A DNA stretch of 64,000 bases from Enterobacter asburiae (GTDB lineage: Bacteria > Pseudomonadota > Gammaproteobacteria > Enterobacterales > Enterobacteriaceae): positions 3,906,001-3,970,000 of the forward strand of contig NZ_AP019632.1 in the NCBI RefSeq assembly GCF_007035645.1. Reading direction: 5' to 3'. Shown one piece after another: positions 8,256-16,846 of the stretch; the first letter of the stretch is position 1, and each line of letters begins with the position of its first letter. Made by a program: the position numbers and the translations under genes. Under the pieces are notes generated by a model that saw only the letters and a list, made by a program, of their open reading frames with translations, did no database searches and was not told where the DNA came from.

Positions 8256-9818
8256 ATGAAGCCTGAAGATTTCCGCGCTGATGCCAAACGTCCGTTAACC
8301 GGCGAAGAGTATTTAAAAAGCCTGCAGGACGGCCGTGAGATTTACATCTACGGCGAGCGCGTCAAAGATGTCACCACCCACCCGGCGTTTCGCAACGCGG
8401 CGGCCTCCATCGCACAGATGTACGACGCGCTGCACAAGCCGGAGATGCAGGACACGCTCTGCTGGGGCACCGACACCGGCAGCGGCGGCTATACCCACAA
8501 GTTCTTCCGCGTGGCGAAAAGCGCCGACGACCTGCGCCAGCAGCGCGACGCCATCGCCGAGTGGTCGCGCCTGAGCTACGGCTGGATGGGCCGCACGCCG
8601 GACTACAAAGCCGCGTTCGGCTGCGCGCTCGGAGCCAACCCGGCCTTCTACGGCCAGTTCGAACAGAACGCCCGCAACTGGTACACCCGCATTCAGGAAA
8701 CCGGCCTGTACTTCAACCACGCCATCGTTAACCCGCCGATCGACCGCCACAAGCCGGCGGACGAGGTGAAAGACGTCTACATCAAGCTGGAGAAAGAGAC
8801 CGACGCCGGGATTATCGTCAGCGGCGCGAAAGTGGTGGCAACCAACTCGGCGCTGACCCACTACAACATGATCGGCTTCGGCTCCGCGCAGGTGATGGGC
8901 GAAAACCCGGACTTCGCGCTGATGTTCGTCGCGCCGATGGATGCCGAAGGCGTGAAGCTGATCTCCCGCGCCTCTTACGAGATGGTGGCAGGCGCAACCG
9001 GATCCCCGTACGACTACCCGCTCTCCAGCCGCTTCGACGAGAACGACGCGATCCTGGTGATGGATCATGTGCTGATCCCGTGGGAAAACGTGCTGATCTA
9101 CCGCGATTTCGACCGCTGCCGTCGCTGGACGATGGAAGGCGGCTTTGCGCGGATGTACCCGCTGCAGGCCTGCGTGCGTCTGGCGGTAAAGCTCGACTTC
9201 ATCACCGCCCTGCTGAAGAAATCCCTGGAGTGCACCGGCACCCTGGAGTTCCGCGGCGTGCAGGCGGATCTCGGCGAAGTGGTGGCCTGGCGCAACATGT
9301 TCTGGGCGCTGAGCGACTCCATGTGCTCCGAAGCCACCCCGTGGGTCAACGGCGCGTATCTGCCGGATCACGCCGCGCTGCAAACCTACCGCGTGATGGC
9401 GCCGATGGCCTACGCGAAGATCAAGAACATCATCGAGCGTAACGTGACGTCCGGGCTGATCTACCTGCCGTCCAGCGCCCGGGATCTGAACAACCCGCAG
9501 ATCGACCAGTATCTGGCGAAATACGTGCGCGGCTCCAACGGCATGGATCACGTCGAACGCATCAAGATTTTGAAGCTGATGTGGGACGCCATCGGCAGCG
9601 AGTTCGGCGGCCGTCACGAGCTGTACGAAATCAACTACTCCGGCAGCCAGGATGAGATCCGCCTGCAGTGTCTGCGCCAGGCGCAGAGCTCCGGCAACAT
9701 GGACAAAATGATGGCGATGGTCGACCGCTGCATGTCCGAATACGACCAGCACGGCTGGACGGTGCCGCACCTGCACAACAACAGCGATATCAACATGCTC
9801 GACAAGCTGCTGAAATAG
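8256..9818 (+). CDS. hpaB: HpaB, 4-hydroxyphenylacetate 3-monooxygenase oxygenase
   Basis: Oxygenase component of the two-component flavin hydroxylase. It uses reduced FAD from HpaC and oxygen to turn 4-hydroxyphenylacetate into 3,4-dihydroxyphenylacetate, the substrate of HpaD. The 520 residues equal the E. coli length. The start MKPEDFRADAKRPLTGEEY and internal segments such as CWGTDTGSGGYTHKFFR and YLPSSARDLNNPQIDQYL follow the family closely. An ACGAGG ribosome binding site is five bases before the ATG. hpaC follows after 17 bases. Probably a separate unit from the meta operon, under HpaA control (known for E. coli, inferred here). Confidence 0.96.
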   Translation: MKPEDFRADAKRPLTGEEYLKSLQDGREIYIYGERVKDVTTHPAFRNAAASIAQMYDALHKPEMQDTLCWGTDTGSGGYTHKFFRVAKSADDLRQQRDAIAEWSRLSYGWMGRTPDYKAAFGCALGANPAFYGQFEQNARNWYTRIQETGLYFNHAIVNPPIDRHKPADEVKDVYIKLEKETDAGIIVSGAKVVATNSALTHYNMIGFGSAQVMGENPDFALMFVAPMDAEGVKLISRASYEMVAGATGSPYDYPLSSRFDENDAILVMDHVLIPWENVLIYRDFDRCRRWTMEGGFARMYPLQACVRLAVKLDFITALLKKSLECTGTLEFRGVQADLGEVVAWRNMFWALSDSMCSEATPWVNGAYLPDHAALQTYRVMAPMAYAKIKNIIERNVTSGLIYLPSSARDLNNPQIDQYLAKYVRGSNGMDHVERIKILKLMWDAIGSEFGGRHELYEINYSGSQDEIRLQCLRQAQSSGNMDKMMAMVDRCMSEYDQHGWTVPHLHNNSDINMLDKLLK

Positions 9819-9835
9819 CGCAGCGGGAGGTTGCA

Positions 9836-10348
9836 ATGCATTCAGATGAACAACGCCTGCGTTTTCGCGACGCGATGAGTAGCCTGTCGGCGGCGGTTAA
9901 TGTGATCACCACCGAGGGCGAGGCGGGCCGCTGCGGCATTACCGCTACCGCCGTCTGTTCGGTCACGGACACCCCGCCGTCGGTTATGGTGTGCATCAAC
10001 GCCAACAGCGCCATGAACCCGGTATTTCAGGGTAACGGCAGACTGTGCGTTAACGTACTGAACCACGAACAGGAGATCATGGCTCGCCATTTCGCCGGGA
10101 TGACCGGTATGACGATGGAGGAGCGCTTTGCCCTCTCCTGCTGGCAGAAAGGGCCGCTGGCGCAGCCGGTGCTCAAGGGCGCTCTCGCCAGCCTTGAGGG
10201 CGAGATTAGCCAGGTGCAAACCATCGGCACGCATCTTGTCTACCTTGTTGAAGTTAAGAACATTATTCTGAGTGACGCGGGACACGGTCTGATCTACTTC
10301 AAGCGCCGTTTCCATCCGGTCATGCTGGAGGCGGAAGCCGCCGTGTGA
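9836..10348 (+). CDS. hpaC: HpaC, NADH:flavin oxidoreductase of 4-HPA monooxygenase
   Basis: Small flavin reductase that supplies FADH2 to HpaB. An in-frame codon far upstream (9668) lies inside hpaB. The ATG at 9836 with GGGAGG six bases upstream gives 170 residues, the known HpaC length. Typical segments are MSSLSAAVNVITTEG at the start, GITATAVCSVTDTPPS at about 35-50 (flavin-binding loop), and a C-terminal GHGLIYFKRRFHPV. A hairpin follows the stop within about ten bases and likely ends the hpaBC message. Confidence 0.95.
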   Translation: MHSDEQRLRFRDAMSSLSAAVNVITTEGEAGRCGITATAVCSVTDTPPSVMVCINANSAMNPVFQGNGRLCVNVLNHEQEIMARHFAGMTGMTMEERFALSCWQKGPLAQPVLKGALASLEGEISQVQTIGTHLVYLVEVKNIILSDAGHGLIYFKRRFHPVMLEAEAAV

Positions 10349-10357
10349 TCCCCCCTC

Positions 10358-10384
10358 GCGCTGGCCTTTTTCTTCGGCCAGCGC
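10358..10384 (+). terminator. Hairpin after hpaC
   Basis: A perfect nine-base stem GCGCTGGCC/GGCCAGCGC has a nine-base T-rich loop and starts ten bases after the hpaC stop. The following tract (CGCTTTCT) is only weakly U-rich, so termination may be partial. Confidence 0.6.
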
Positions 10385-10463
10385 CGCTTTCTACAAAAAC
10401 TCCTAAGGTTTCCGCTAAATCACGCCGTTATATACCCATAAGAGAAATTTTCTGTGACTGAAT

Positions 10464-10482
10464 ACTGACACCCTTTGTCAGT
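10464..10482. promoter_or_regulatory. Inverted repeat upstream of WYL regulator
   Basis: ACTGACA and TGTCAGT are separated by five bases, 46 bases before the regulator's start. Position suggests an autoregulatory operator, but the same sequence could be a leader hairpin. No family operator is known to me that it matches. Confidence 0.3.
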
Positions 10483-10527
10483 GCATCCGCATCATTCAGC
10501 GCATACCTAAATATACAGGATGACCTT

Positions 10528-11445
10528 ATGGCTAAAACGACGCGGAGCCGCTCGGCTGAACGTCTGGTCGATATTCTGGTTGAGCTACATTTAAACGGTG
10601 TGGTAAACCGCAGTGCGCTAATGGAAAAATTTAAAATTACCGAGCGTACCGTCTACCGGGATTTAAATGCCCTCTCTCCCATTGTTGAGCATACCGGTAA
10701 CGGGCTATATCGGCTGATCCATTCTGCGCAATCACCCGGCGGACAAGGCTTACATCACACCCTTGCTAACTTCCTGAATGCTGACAGCTTTTTCCCTGAA
10801 AGAAATATGGAATTCTGGCAAAAGCTTGAAACGCGCGTTGACGAAAACCATATTCTTATTCTTGGCAATGAGGCAGAACACACGGTAGAACGCGATATTC
10901 GCCGTCATTTAACGAAAATCGAGAGATCGATTAAAAACCATAATGTTTGTCAGATCGTTTATAAGGGAAAAACCCGTCTGATTAATCCCTATAAACTCAT
11001 TAACAAAAAAAATATATGGTATTTACAAGCCACCGAAAATAGCCGCCTGAAATCCTTCTCATTGAGCCAGATTAGCTGGTTTGATATTCATAAAACGACC
11101 TTCACGCCCGAAGAAAATGTCCTTGAGCTGCTGGAGAAAAGCCTCGATCCCTGGGTGTCTGAAAATACTTTCGCGGTGAAAATATTTATCAAAGATAATA
11201 TTTCACATTACTTCCTGCGCCGCGATCTTCTGCCGGAACAGGAGCTGCTGGAGGAGCAGCAGGGCGGCGTCACGCTGCGCTGTCAGGCGGCGCACGAGAA
11301 CCAGATCCTACCGCTGCTGTTCTACTGGCTGCCCCACATTCAGATTCTGGAACCGAACTGGCTGAAGGAAAAACTGATTAGAACGCTGGAGAACTATCTG
11401 GCGGTGGAGCGTAACCCGAATAATCAAGTGATCTCAATCACATAA
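10528..11445 (+). CDS. HTH and WYL-domain transcriptional regulator
   Basis: A DNA-binding regulator with an N-terminal DeoR-type helix-turn-helix (about residues 8-60; MEKFKITERTVYRDLNALS is the recognition region). The central WYL-type ligand domain lies at about 120-200, with INPYKLINKKNIWYLQATE. A C-terminal domain of the type often seen in this family follows. WYL proteins sense ligands, often nucleic acid or nucleotide related; the effector here is unknown. The gene is richer in A+T than hpaC and btsT on either side, with many AAA and ATT codons, which suggests separate ancestry. It stands alone between the hpaC hairpin and the btsT promoter; a target cannot be named from the sequence. 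Confidence 0.85.
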   Translation: MAKTTRSRSAERLVDILVELHLNGVVNRSALMEKFKITERTVYRDLNALSPIVEHTGNGLYRLIHSAQSPGGQGLHHTLANFLNADSFFPERNMEFWQKLETRVDENHILILGNEAEHTVERDIRRHLTKIERSIKNHNVCQIVYKGKTRLINPYKLINKKNIWYLQATENSRLKSFSLSQISWFDIHKTTFTPEENVLELLEKSLDPWVSENTFAVKIFIKDNISHYFLRRDLLPEQELLEEQQGGVTLRCQAAHENQILPLLFYWLPHIQILEPNWLKEKLIRTLENYLAVERNPNNQVISIT

Positions 11446-11470
11446 TTTCGCCCCCTGGCGGCGAGCCGGA

Positions 11471-11519
11471 ACCGCTCGTCGCCCCCTTTGACCGCTCACC
11501 CGGCACTTTCAACCACTCA
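11471..11519 (+). promoter_or_regulatory. Three predicted BtsR (YehT) half-sites upstream of btsT
   Basis: ACCGCTCG (11471-11478), ACCGCTCA (11491-11498) and ACCACTCA (11512-11519) match the ACC(G/A)CT(C/T)A motif described for BtsR at the E. coli btsT (yjiY) promoter. The last two are spaced by exactly 13 bases, the spacing reported there; the first is 12 bases from the second. They end 117 bases before the btsT start. Confidence 0.75.
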
Positions 11520-11636
11520 TTCATTTACCGTCCTTTACACGCGCGAGGATCTGGCACGATCGCTCCAGCATTAATCAATACCTCCTCACAACGAACCCTG
11601 ACCCTTTTTTCTTTACATAAAAAACCAGGTCTTACT

Positions 11637-13790
11637 ATGGATACTAAAAAACTACTGAAGCACGTGCCCTGGGCCTTACTCGGGATCCTCGGCGCTTTTT
11701 GTCTGGCGGTTGTCGCATTACGCCGGGGCGAACACGTAAGCGCCCTGTGGATCGTGGTTGCGTCCGTTTCCGTCTATCTTGTTGCTTATCGCTACTACAG
11801 CTTGTACATCGCGCAGAAGGTCATGAAGCTCGACCCGACGCGCGCCACCCCGGCGGTCATTAACAATGACGGCCTGAACTACGTGCCAACCAACCGCTAC
11901 GTGCTGTTTGGTCACCACTTTGCCGCTATCGCGGGCGCAGGCCCGCTGGTCGGCCCGGTGCTGGCCGCGCAGATGGGCTACCTGCCGGGTACCCTGTGGC
12001 TGCTCGCCGGCGTGGTGCTGGCGGGTGCGGTGCAGGACTTTATGGTGCTGTTTATCTCTTCTCGCCGTAACGGCGCCTCTCTGGGTGAGATGGTCAAAGA
12101 AGAGATGGGCCGCGTGCCGGGGACGATCGCCCTGTTCGGCTGCTTCCTGATTATGATCATCATCCTTGCGGTGCTGGCCCTGATCGTGGTGAAAGCGCTG
12201 GCCGAAAGCCCGTGGGGTGTCTTCACCGTCTGCTCAACCGTACCGATTGCGCTGTTCATGGGTATCTACATGCGCTTCCTGCGTCCGGGCCGCGTGGGTG
12301 AAGTGTCGGTGATTGGTATCGTGCTGCTGGTAGCGTCTATCTACTTCGGCGGCGTGATTGCGCACGACCCGTACTGGGGCCCGGCGCTGACCTTCAAGGA
12401 CACTACCATTACCTTCGCGCTGATTGGCTATGCGTTTATCTCCGCGCTGCTGCCGGTCTGGCTGATTCTGGCCCCGCGTGACTACCTCGCGACCTTCCTC
12501 AAAATCGGCGTTATCGTTGGTCTGGCGATCGGTATCCTGGTGATTAACCCGGACCTGAAAATGCCGGCAGTAACCCAGTACATCGACGGTACCGGCCCGC
12601 TGTGGAAAGGCGCCCTGTTCCCGTTCCTGTTCATCACCATCGCCTGCGGTGCGGTCTCCGGCTTCCACGCCCTGATTGCGTCCGGTACCACGCCTAAACT
12701 GCTGGCGAACGAGAAAGACGCGCGTCTGATCGGCTACGGCGCGATGCTGATGGAGTCCTTCGTGGCGATCATGGCGCTGGTTGCAGCCTCCATTATCGAA
12801 CCGGGTCTCTACTTCGCGATGAACACCCCGCCTGCGGGCCTCGGCATTACCATGCCAAACCTGCACGAAATGGGCGGTGACAACGCGGCGCTGATTATGG
12901 CGCAGCTGAAGGACGCGAGCGCACACGCGGCGGCGACCGTCAGCTCCTGGGGCTTCGTGATTTCGCCTGAGCAAATCATGCAGACGGCGAAAGACATCGG
13001 CGAACCGTCCGTGCTGAACCGCGCCGGTGGCGCACCGACGCTGGCCGTCGGTATCGCACACGTGTTCCACAAGGTGCTGCCGTGGGCGGACATGGGCTTC
13101 TGGTACCACTTCGGTATTCTGTTCGAAGCGCTGTTCATCCTGACCGCGCTGGACGCCGGTACCCGTGCGGGCCGCTTCATGCTGCAGGACCTGCTCGGTA
13201 ACTTCGTGCCGTTCCTGAAGAAAACCGACTCTCTGGTGGCGGGCATTCTGGGTACTGCGGGCTGCGTAGGCCTGTGGGGCTACCTGCTGTATCAGGGCGT
13301 TGTCGACCCGCTCGGCGGCGTGAAGAGCCTGTGGCCGCTGTTCGGTATCTCTAACCAGATGCTCGCAGCCGTTGCTCTGGTGCTCGGTACCGTGGTCCTC
13401 GTGAAGATGAAGCGCACCAAATACATCTGGGTAACCGTTGTTCCTGCGCTGTGGCTGCTGCTCTGCACCACCTGGGCGCTTGGCCTGAAGCTGTTCAGCG
13501 CCAACCCGCAGCTGGAAGGCTTCTTCTTCATGGCTAACCAGTACAAAGAGAAGATTGCCGCAGGCGGCGCGGACCTGACCGCGCAGCAGATTGCCAACAT
13601 GAACCATATCGTGGTGAACAACTACACCAACGCGGGTCTGAGCATTCTGTTCCTGGTGGTGGTGTACAGCATCATCTTCTACGGCATCAAAACCTGGCTG
13701 AAAGTGCGCAACGCCGACGGCCGTACGGATAAAGAAACCCCGTACGTGCCGGTGCCGGAAGGCGGCGTGAAGACCTCTTCACACCATTAA
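11637..13790 (+). CDS. btsT: BtsT, pyruvate/H+ symporter (CstA family)
   Basis: Inner-membrane carbon-starvation-family transporter; E. coli BtsT (YjiY) takes up pyruvate under control of the BtsS/BtsR two-component system. The 717 residues are essentially the E. coli length (716), with about 16-18 hydrophobic segments. Landmarks are NDGLNYVPTNRYVLFGHHFA at about 80-100, AGAGPLVGPVLAAQ after it, and LDAGTRAGRFMLQDLLG at about 503. The BtsR-type half-sites upstream support btsT over its paralogue cstA. A REP unit and a hairpin with a T-run follow, then yjiX and yjiA as in E. coli. Confidence 0.95.
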   Translation: MDTKKLLKHVPWALLGILGAFCLAVVALRRGEHVSALWIVVASVSVYLVAYRYYSLYIAQKVMKLDPTRATPAVINNDGLNYVPTNRYVLFGHHFAAIAGAGPLVGPVLAAQMGYLPGTLWLLAGVVLAGAVQDFMVLFISSRRNGASLGEMVKEEMGRVPGTIALFGCFLIMIIILAVLALIVVKALAESPWGVFTVCSTVPIALFMGIYMRFLRPGRVGEVSVIGIVLLVASIYFGGVIAHDPYWGPALTFKDTTITFALIGYAFISALLPVWLILAPRDYLATFLKIGVIVGLAIGILVINPDLKMPAVTQYIDGTGPLWKGALFPFLFITIACGAVSGFHALIASGTTPKLLANEKDARLIGYGAMLMESFVAIMALVAASIIEPGLYFAMNTPPAGLGITMPNLHEMGGDNAALIMAQLKDASAHAAATVSSWGFVISPEQIMQTAKDIGEPSVLNRAGGAPTLAVGIAHVFHKVLPWADMGFWYHFGILFEALFILTALDAGTRAGRFMLQDLLGNFVPFLKKTDSLVAGILGTAGCVGLWGYLLYQGVVDPLGGVKSLWPLFGISNQMLAAVALVLGTVVLVKMKRTKYIWVTVVPALWLLLCTTWALGLKLFSANPQLEGFFFMANQYKEKIAAGGADLTAQQIANMNHIVVNNYTNAGLSILFLVVVYSIIFYGIKTWLKVRNADGRTDKETPYVPVPEGGVKTSSHH

Positions 13791-13802
13791 TCCGCAATCC
13801 TC

Positions 13803-13838
13803 CCCCTCTCCCTTTGGGAGAGGGCTGGGGTGAGGGGA
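13803..13838. repeat. REP unit after btsT
   Basis: Single unit CCCCTCTCCC-TTT-GGGAGAGGGC followed by TGGGGTGAGGGG, same family as at 4061. It is placed just before the terminator-like hairpin. Confidence 0.85.
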
Positions 13839-13843
13839 ACATA

Positions 13844-13875
13844 AGCCCAGCGGACTCACATCGCCGGGCTTTTTC
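13844..13875 (+). terminator. Rho-independent terminator between btsT and yjiX
   Basis: Stem AGCCCAGCG / CGCCGGGCT (eight of nine pairs) with a nine-base loop is followed by TTTT then CTGT. It ends only 16 bases before yjiX, so yjiX-yjiA would rely on readthrough or their own promoter. Confidence 0.7.
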
Positions 13876-13890
13876 TGTCTGGAACCCACA

Positions 13891-14094
13891 ATGTTTGGTA
13901 ACTTAGGCGAAGCAAAAAAATACCTCGGTCAGGCGGCGAAAATGCTGATTGGCATTCCGGACTACGACAACTACGTTGAGCATATGAAGACCAACCATCC
14001 GGATAAGCCGTACATGACCTACACCGAATTCTTCCGCGAGCGCCAGGAAGCGCGCTACGGCGGAAGTGGAGAAGGCGGCGTTCGCTGCTGCTAA
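13891..14094 (+). CDS. yjiX: YjiX, YbdD/YjiX family small protein
   Basis: A 67-residue soluble protein of the YbdD/YjiX family, whose genes stand next to CstA/BtsT transporter genes. The core [20 protein letters not shown] is the family hallmark, and the C-terminus ends in Cys-Cys. The function is not established. It lies downstream of btsT beyond a terminator-like hairpin and 10 bases before yjiA, as in E. coli. Confidence 0.92.
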   Translation: MFGNLGEAKKYLGQAAKMLIGIPDYDNYVEHMKTNHPDKPYMTYTEFFRERQEARYGGSGEGGVRCC

Positions 14095-14104
14095 AGGAGA
14101 GACC

Positions 14105-15058
14105 ATGACCCCGATTGCCGTTACCCTGCTGACCGGTTTCCTCGGCGCCGGTAAAACCACCCTGCTGCGCCACATCCTGAACGAACAGCACGGCTTCAAA
14201 ATCGCCGTCATCGAAAACGAATTCGGCGAGGTCTCCGTTGACGATCAATTGATCGGCGATCGCGCCACCCAGATCAAAACCCTGACCAACGGCTGCATCT
14301 GCTGCACCCGCTCTAACGAATTAGAAGACGCCCTGCTGGACCTGCTCGACAGCCGCGATCGCGGCGAGATCGACTTTGACCGCCTGGTGATCGAGTGCAC
14401 CGGCATGGCCGACCCCGGCCCGATTATTCAGACCTTTTTCTCTCACGAGATCCTCTGCCAGCGCTACCTGCTGGACGGCGTGATTGCCCTGGTCGACGCG
14501 GTTCACGCCGACGAGCAGATGAACCAGTTCACCATCGCCCAGTCTCAGGTGGGCTACGCCGACCGCATCCTGCTGACCAAAACCGACGTGGCGGGCGAAA
14601 GCGAAAAACTGCGCGAGCGCCTGACGCGCATTAACTCCCGCGCGCCGGTTTACACGGTGACGCATGGCGACATCGATCTGTCTCAGCTGTTCAACACCAA
14701 CGGCTTTATGCTGGAGGAGAACGTCACCGCAAAACCGCGCTTCCACTTTATGGGAGACAGGCAAAACGACGTGGCGTCGATAGTGGTGGAGCTGGACTAC
14801 CCGGTGGACATCGGCGAGGTTTCGCGCGTGATGGAAAACCTGCTGCTGTCGTTTGCCGACAAGCTGCTGCGCTACAAAGGGATGCTGTGGATTGACGGCG
14901 AGCCGAACCGCCTGCTGTTCCAGGGCGTGCAGCGCCTGTACAGCGCCGACTGGGATCGCCCCTGGGGCGAGGAAGCGCCGCACAGCGTGATGGTGTTTAT
15001 CGGTATCCAACTCCCGGAAGAAGAAATTCGGGCGGCGTTTGCGGGTCTGAAGAAATAA
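14105..15058 (+). CDS. yjiA: YjiA, COG0523 GTPase
   Basis: SIMIBI-class GTPase of the COG0523 / CobW group, linked to metal handling. The P-loop GFLGAGKTT lies at residues 12-19 region, the metal-binding CxCC motif at Cys64-Ile-Cys66-Cys67 (NGCICC), and the guanine-recognition TKTD at about 160. The longest frame begins at 14066 inside yjiX. The ATG at 14105 has AAAGGAGA nearby and starts MTPIAVTLLTGF as in E. coli YjiA, giving 317 residues. A 13-base perfect inverted repeat starts 30 bases after the stop. Confidence 0.95.
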   Translation: MTPIAVTLLTGFLGAGKTTLLRHILNEQHGFKIAVIENEFGEVSVDDQLIGDRATQIKTLTNGCICCTRSNELEDALLDLLDSRDRGEIDFDRLVIECTGMADPGPIIQTFFSHEILCQRYLLDGVIALVDAVHADEQMNQFTIAQSQVGYADRILLTKTDVAGESEKLRERLTRINSRAPVYTVTHGDIDLSQLFNTNGFMLEENVTAKPRFHFMGDRQNDVASIVVELDYPVDIGEVSRVMENLLLSFADKLLRYKGMLWIDGEPNRLLFQGVQRLYSADWDRPWGEEAPHSVMVFIGIQLPEEEIRAAFAGLKK

Positions 15059-15088
15059 CAGCCATGCATCCCCTCTGCCCAGTAATTT

Positions 15089-15124
15089 ATTAACCTGAAG
15101 CGATGAACGTTGCTTCAGGTTAAT
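15089..15124. terminator. Long perfect inverted repeat after yjiA
   Basis: Arms ATTAACCTGAAGC (15089-15101) and GCTTCAGGTTAAT (15112-15124) are perfect, with a ten-base loop. No clear T-run follows, so it may be an mRNA 3'-end stabiliser or terminator of yjiA, or the left border of the structured element after it. Confidence 0.6.
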
Positions 15125-15155
15125 TAATGACTTACAGCGACGCCCTGGTCCGGCT

Positions 15156-15344
15156 GTAAATCGCCGAAGCGTTTCCGTAAGGCCGGGGCGAGGCGCAGGG
15201 ATGCGCCGAGAGGGCGTGGCCTGCAGGGATGCAGGCTCATGCCCGACCCGATAGCCTGAAGGAATAAGCTGAGGGCACCGCGAAGCGGCGATTTACCGCC
15301 GGGAGCCCGGGTCGCCAGGGTGGTGGCGATTGAGCCACCCTGGC
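15156..15344. other. Structured non-coding element with nested hairpins
   Basis: No convincing gene lies between yjiA and the phytase-like gene (15059-15487), yet the DNA is full of perfect inverted repeats. GTAAATCGCCG (15156-15166) pairs with CGGCGATTTAC (15286-15296). Inside are GGCGCA-GGGA-TGCGCC (15192-15207) and GCCTGCA-GGGA-TGCAGGC (15219-15236), both closed by the same GNRA-type loop. CGACCCG (15244-15250) pairs with CGGGTCG (15308-15314). GCCAGGGTGG (15314-15323) pairs with CCACCCTGGC (15335-15344). It could be a structured RNA, a mobile palindromic unit, or a single-strand DNA fold. Strand and function are unknown. Confidence 0.55.
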
Positions 15345-15419
15345 ACGTTCACCGGTCATGCCGTTACAGAGTAGCAAGGAACATGAAGTGAACGGAATGA
15401 CCACTAGAGCCGTATGTTC

Positions 15420-15457
15420 CCCCTCACCCCAGCCCTCTCCCTCAAGGGAGAGGGGGC
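15420..15457. repeat. REP unit before the phytase-like gene
   Basis: CCCCCTCACCCCAGCCCTCT through AAGGGAGAGGGGG, same family as at 4061. It sits at the 3' end of the minus-strand gene 15488-16846 and closes the gap that begins after yjiA. Confidence 0.85.
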
Positions 15458-15487
15458 GTCTGTGCAGGCATTATTTTGTGGGGATAC

Positions 15488-16846
15488 TTATTTCACCGCC
15501 TCCGGCAGCGTCACAATCCACAGCTCGCTGTCCGACTCCGGCTTTTTCAGCGGCTTCACGCTGAGCGTGGTTTCAACTGGCTTATCATCCAGCGTCAGCT
15601 TGCCTTCCGCGTTCACCCGATAATCCTTGAGCTTCTTGCCCTCGACCGGGTTTTGCATCGCCACCTTCACGCCAAAGTCGTTATCGTTCGCTACCGCAAG
15701 CGTTTTGCTGTCGATCAACGCCAGCCCTTCGGCCTTCTCCTGCAGCCAGCCCAGCGCGCGCAGATCGACGACCTGTGTTTTAGCCGCAAGGGTAATGCCG
15801 CGCTGCACCAGGGTTTTCTCATCATCAAACTCCGGGTACTCGCCCGGCTTGTCGAAGGCGGAAAGGTCGCTCGCCTTGCTGAGATCCACCTTGTAAATCA
15901 GGTTACGCATCCCGTCGTTTTTATCGCTTCCCTGCTCAATCAGCAGGATGTGCTGGTCATCGAGCGCCACGATGTCGCCGATTTTGGCGTCGCTGTTTTT
16001 GCTGTAGGCCGCGCTGTCGATAGGGTAACCGTACATCGCCGTTTTCCCGGTCGCCGGGTCGAAGCTCACCAGACGCGTAAACAGCGCCTGCTTTTTGCTC
16101 TTGCCGTCAATATCCAGCGTGCTTTGCACGGCGGCGATAATCCGCCCGTCCGGCATCCGGGTCAGGCCTTCAAAGCCCCGGTTCGCCTGGCGCCATTTGA
16201 TGATGTTTGGCAGGCCGCCCGCGATGGATTTCTCCCCTTCCGCGGCCTGCGGCCCGTGGATCGCCAGGATCTTCCCTTTGCTGTCGACGTTAATCAGGAA
16301 CGGGCCATATTCGTCGCACAGCCAGTAGCCGCCTTTGCCGTCCGGGGTGATGCCTTCCGTGTCCAGCCCGCGGTTGTCACCCTTCAGGATCTTGAGGGTA
16401 TCGCTGAACGCCACTTCATTGGTGGAGCCAATCACGCCGCTTTGCAGCGGCAGACCGTTGATCTCGCCTTTATCATCATGCAGCGGGCGGGCATCGACAG
16501 CCTCCGCTATGCCGTTCTGAACGCGGATGGTCATCAGCAGCGGCGCGAAATCTGGCGTGACAAATATTTTGGCTTCGTTTTTACCCATTTTGGGCGCATC
16601 GGCGTTTGGACCGCGATCGGTCACGGTCACAAAGGTCAGGGCGTCGCCCTGCTTGCCCGTAAACAGCAGGCCAGAACCGATTCCCACAGGGAGTCCGTTT
16701 GGAAACGCGCTGGCAAACGCGCCGCTGTAGCTCACGTGGGAGCCTTCAGGGAAGCTGACGACATAGCGCTCAGCAGTGGGCTGCGCCGCCAGGCCAGAGA
16801 AAGAGAGCGCACAGCCGATAAGTACAGGAATAATTTTTCTTTTCAT
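15488..16846 (-). CDS. Secreted phytase-like / esterase-like protein
   Basis: A 452-residue exported protein with a signal peptide (MKRKIIPVLIGCALSFSGLAAQ) and a beta-propeller 'phytase-like' domain over most of its length. Family segments are GSGLLFTGKQ, TVTDRGPNADAP, DTEGITPDGKGGYWLCDEYG (about 180-200) and GFEGLTRMPDGR. Relatives are annotated as esterase-like activity of phytase family; the physiological substrate is not known, and true phytase motifs are not obvious to me. Likely periplasmic. It is transcribed alone on the minus strand; a 411-base A+T-rich region separates it from the divergent porin gene. Confidence 0.85.
   Translation of the reverse strand: MKRKIIPVLIGCALSFSGLAAQPTAERYVVSFPEGSHVSYSGAFASAFPNGLPVGIGSGLLFTGKQGDALTFVTVTDRGPNADAPKMGKNEAKIFVTPDFAPLLMTIRVQNGIAEAVDARPLHDDKGEINGLPLQSGVIGSTNEVAFSDTLKILKGDNRGLDTEGITPDGKGGYWLCDEYGPFLINVDSKGKILAIHGPQAAEGEKSIAGGLPNIIKWRQANRGFEGLTRMPDGRIIAAVQSTLDIDGKSKKQALFTRLVSFDPATGKTAMYGYPIDSAAYSKNSDAKIGDIVALDDQHILLIEQGSDKNDGMRNLIYKVDLSKASDLSAFDKPGEYPEFDDEKTLVQRGITLAAKTQVVDLRALGWLQEKAEGLALIDSKTLAVANDNDFGVKVAMQNPVEGKKLKDYRVNAEGKLTLDDKPVETTLSVKPLKKPESDSELWIVTLPEAVK

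Noticed and set aside
8313..9836. 507-codon open frame opposite hpaB
   Set aside because: Exact shadow of hpaB with biased His/Val/Arg content; no ribosome binding site and no domain.
12234..13607. 457-codon open frame opposite btsT
   Set aside because: Shadow of a well-recognised transporter gene, rich in Arg/Gln/His; no plausible protein.
15156..15344. Retron msr-msd
   Set aside because: Nested hairpins fit superficially, but there is no reverse transcriptase gene on either side.
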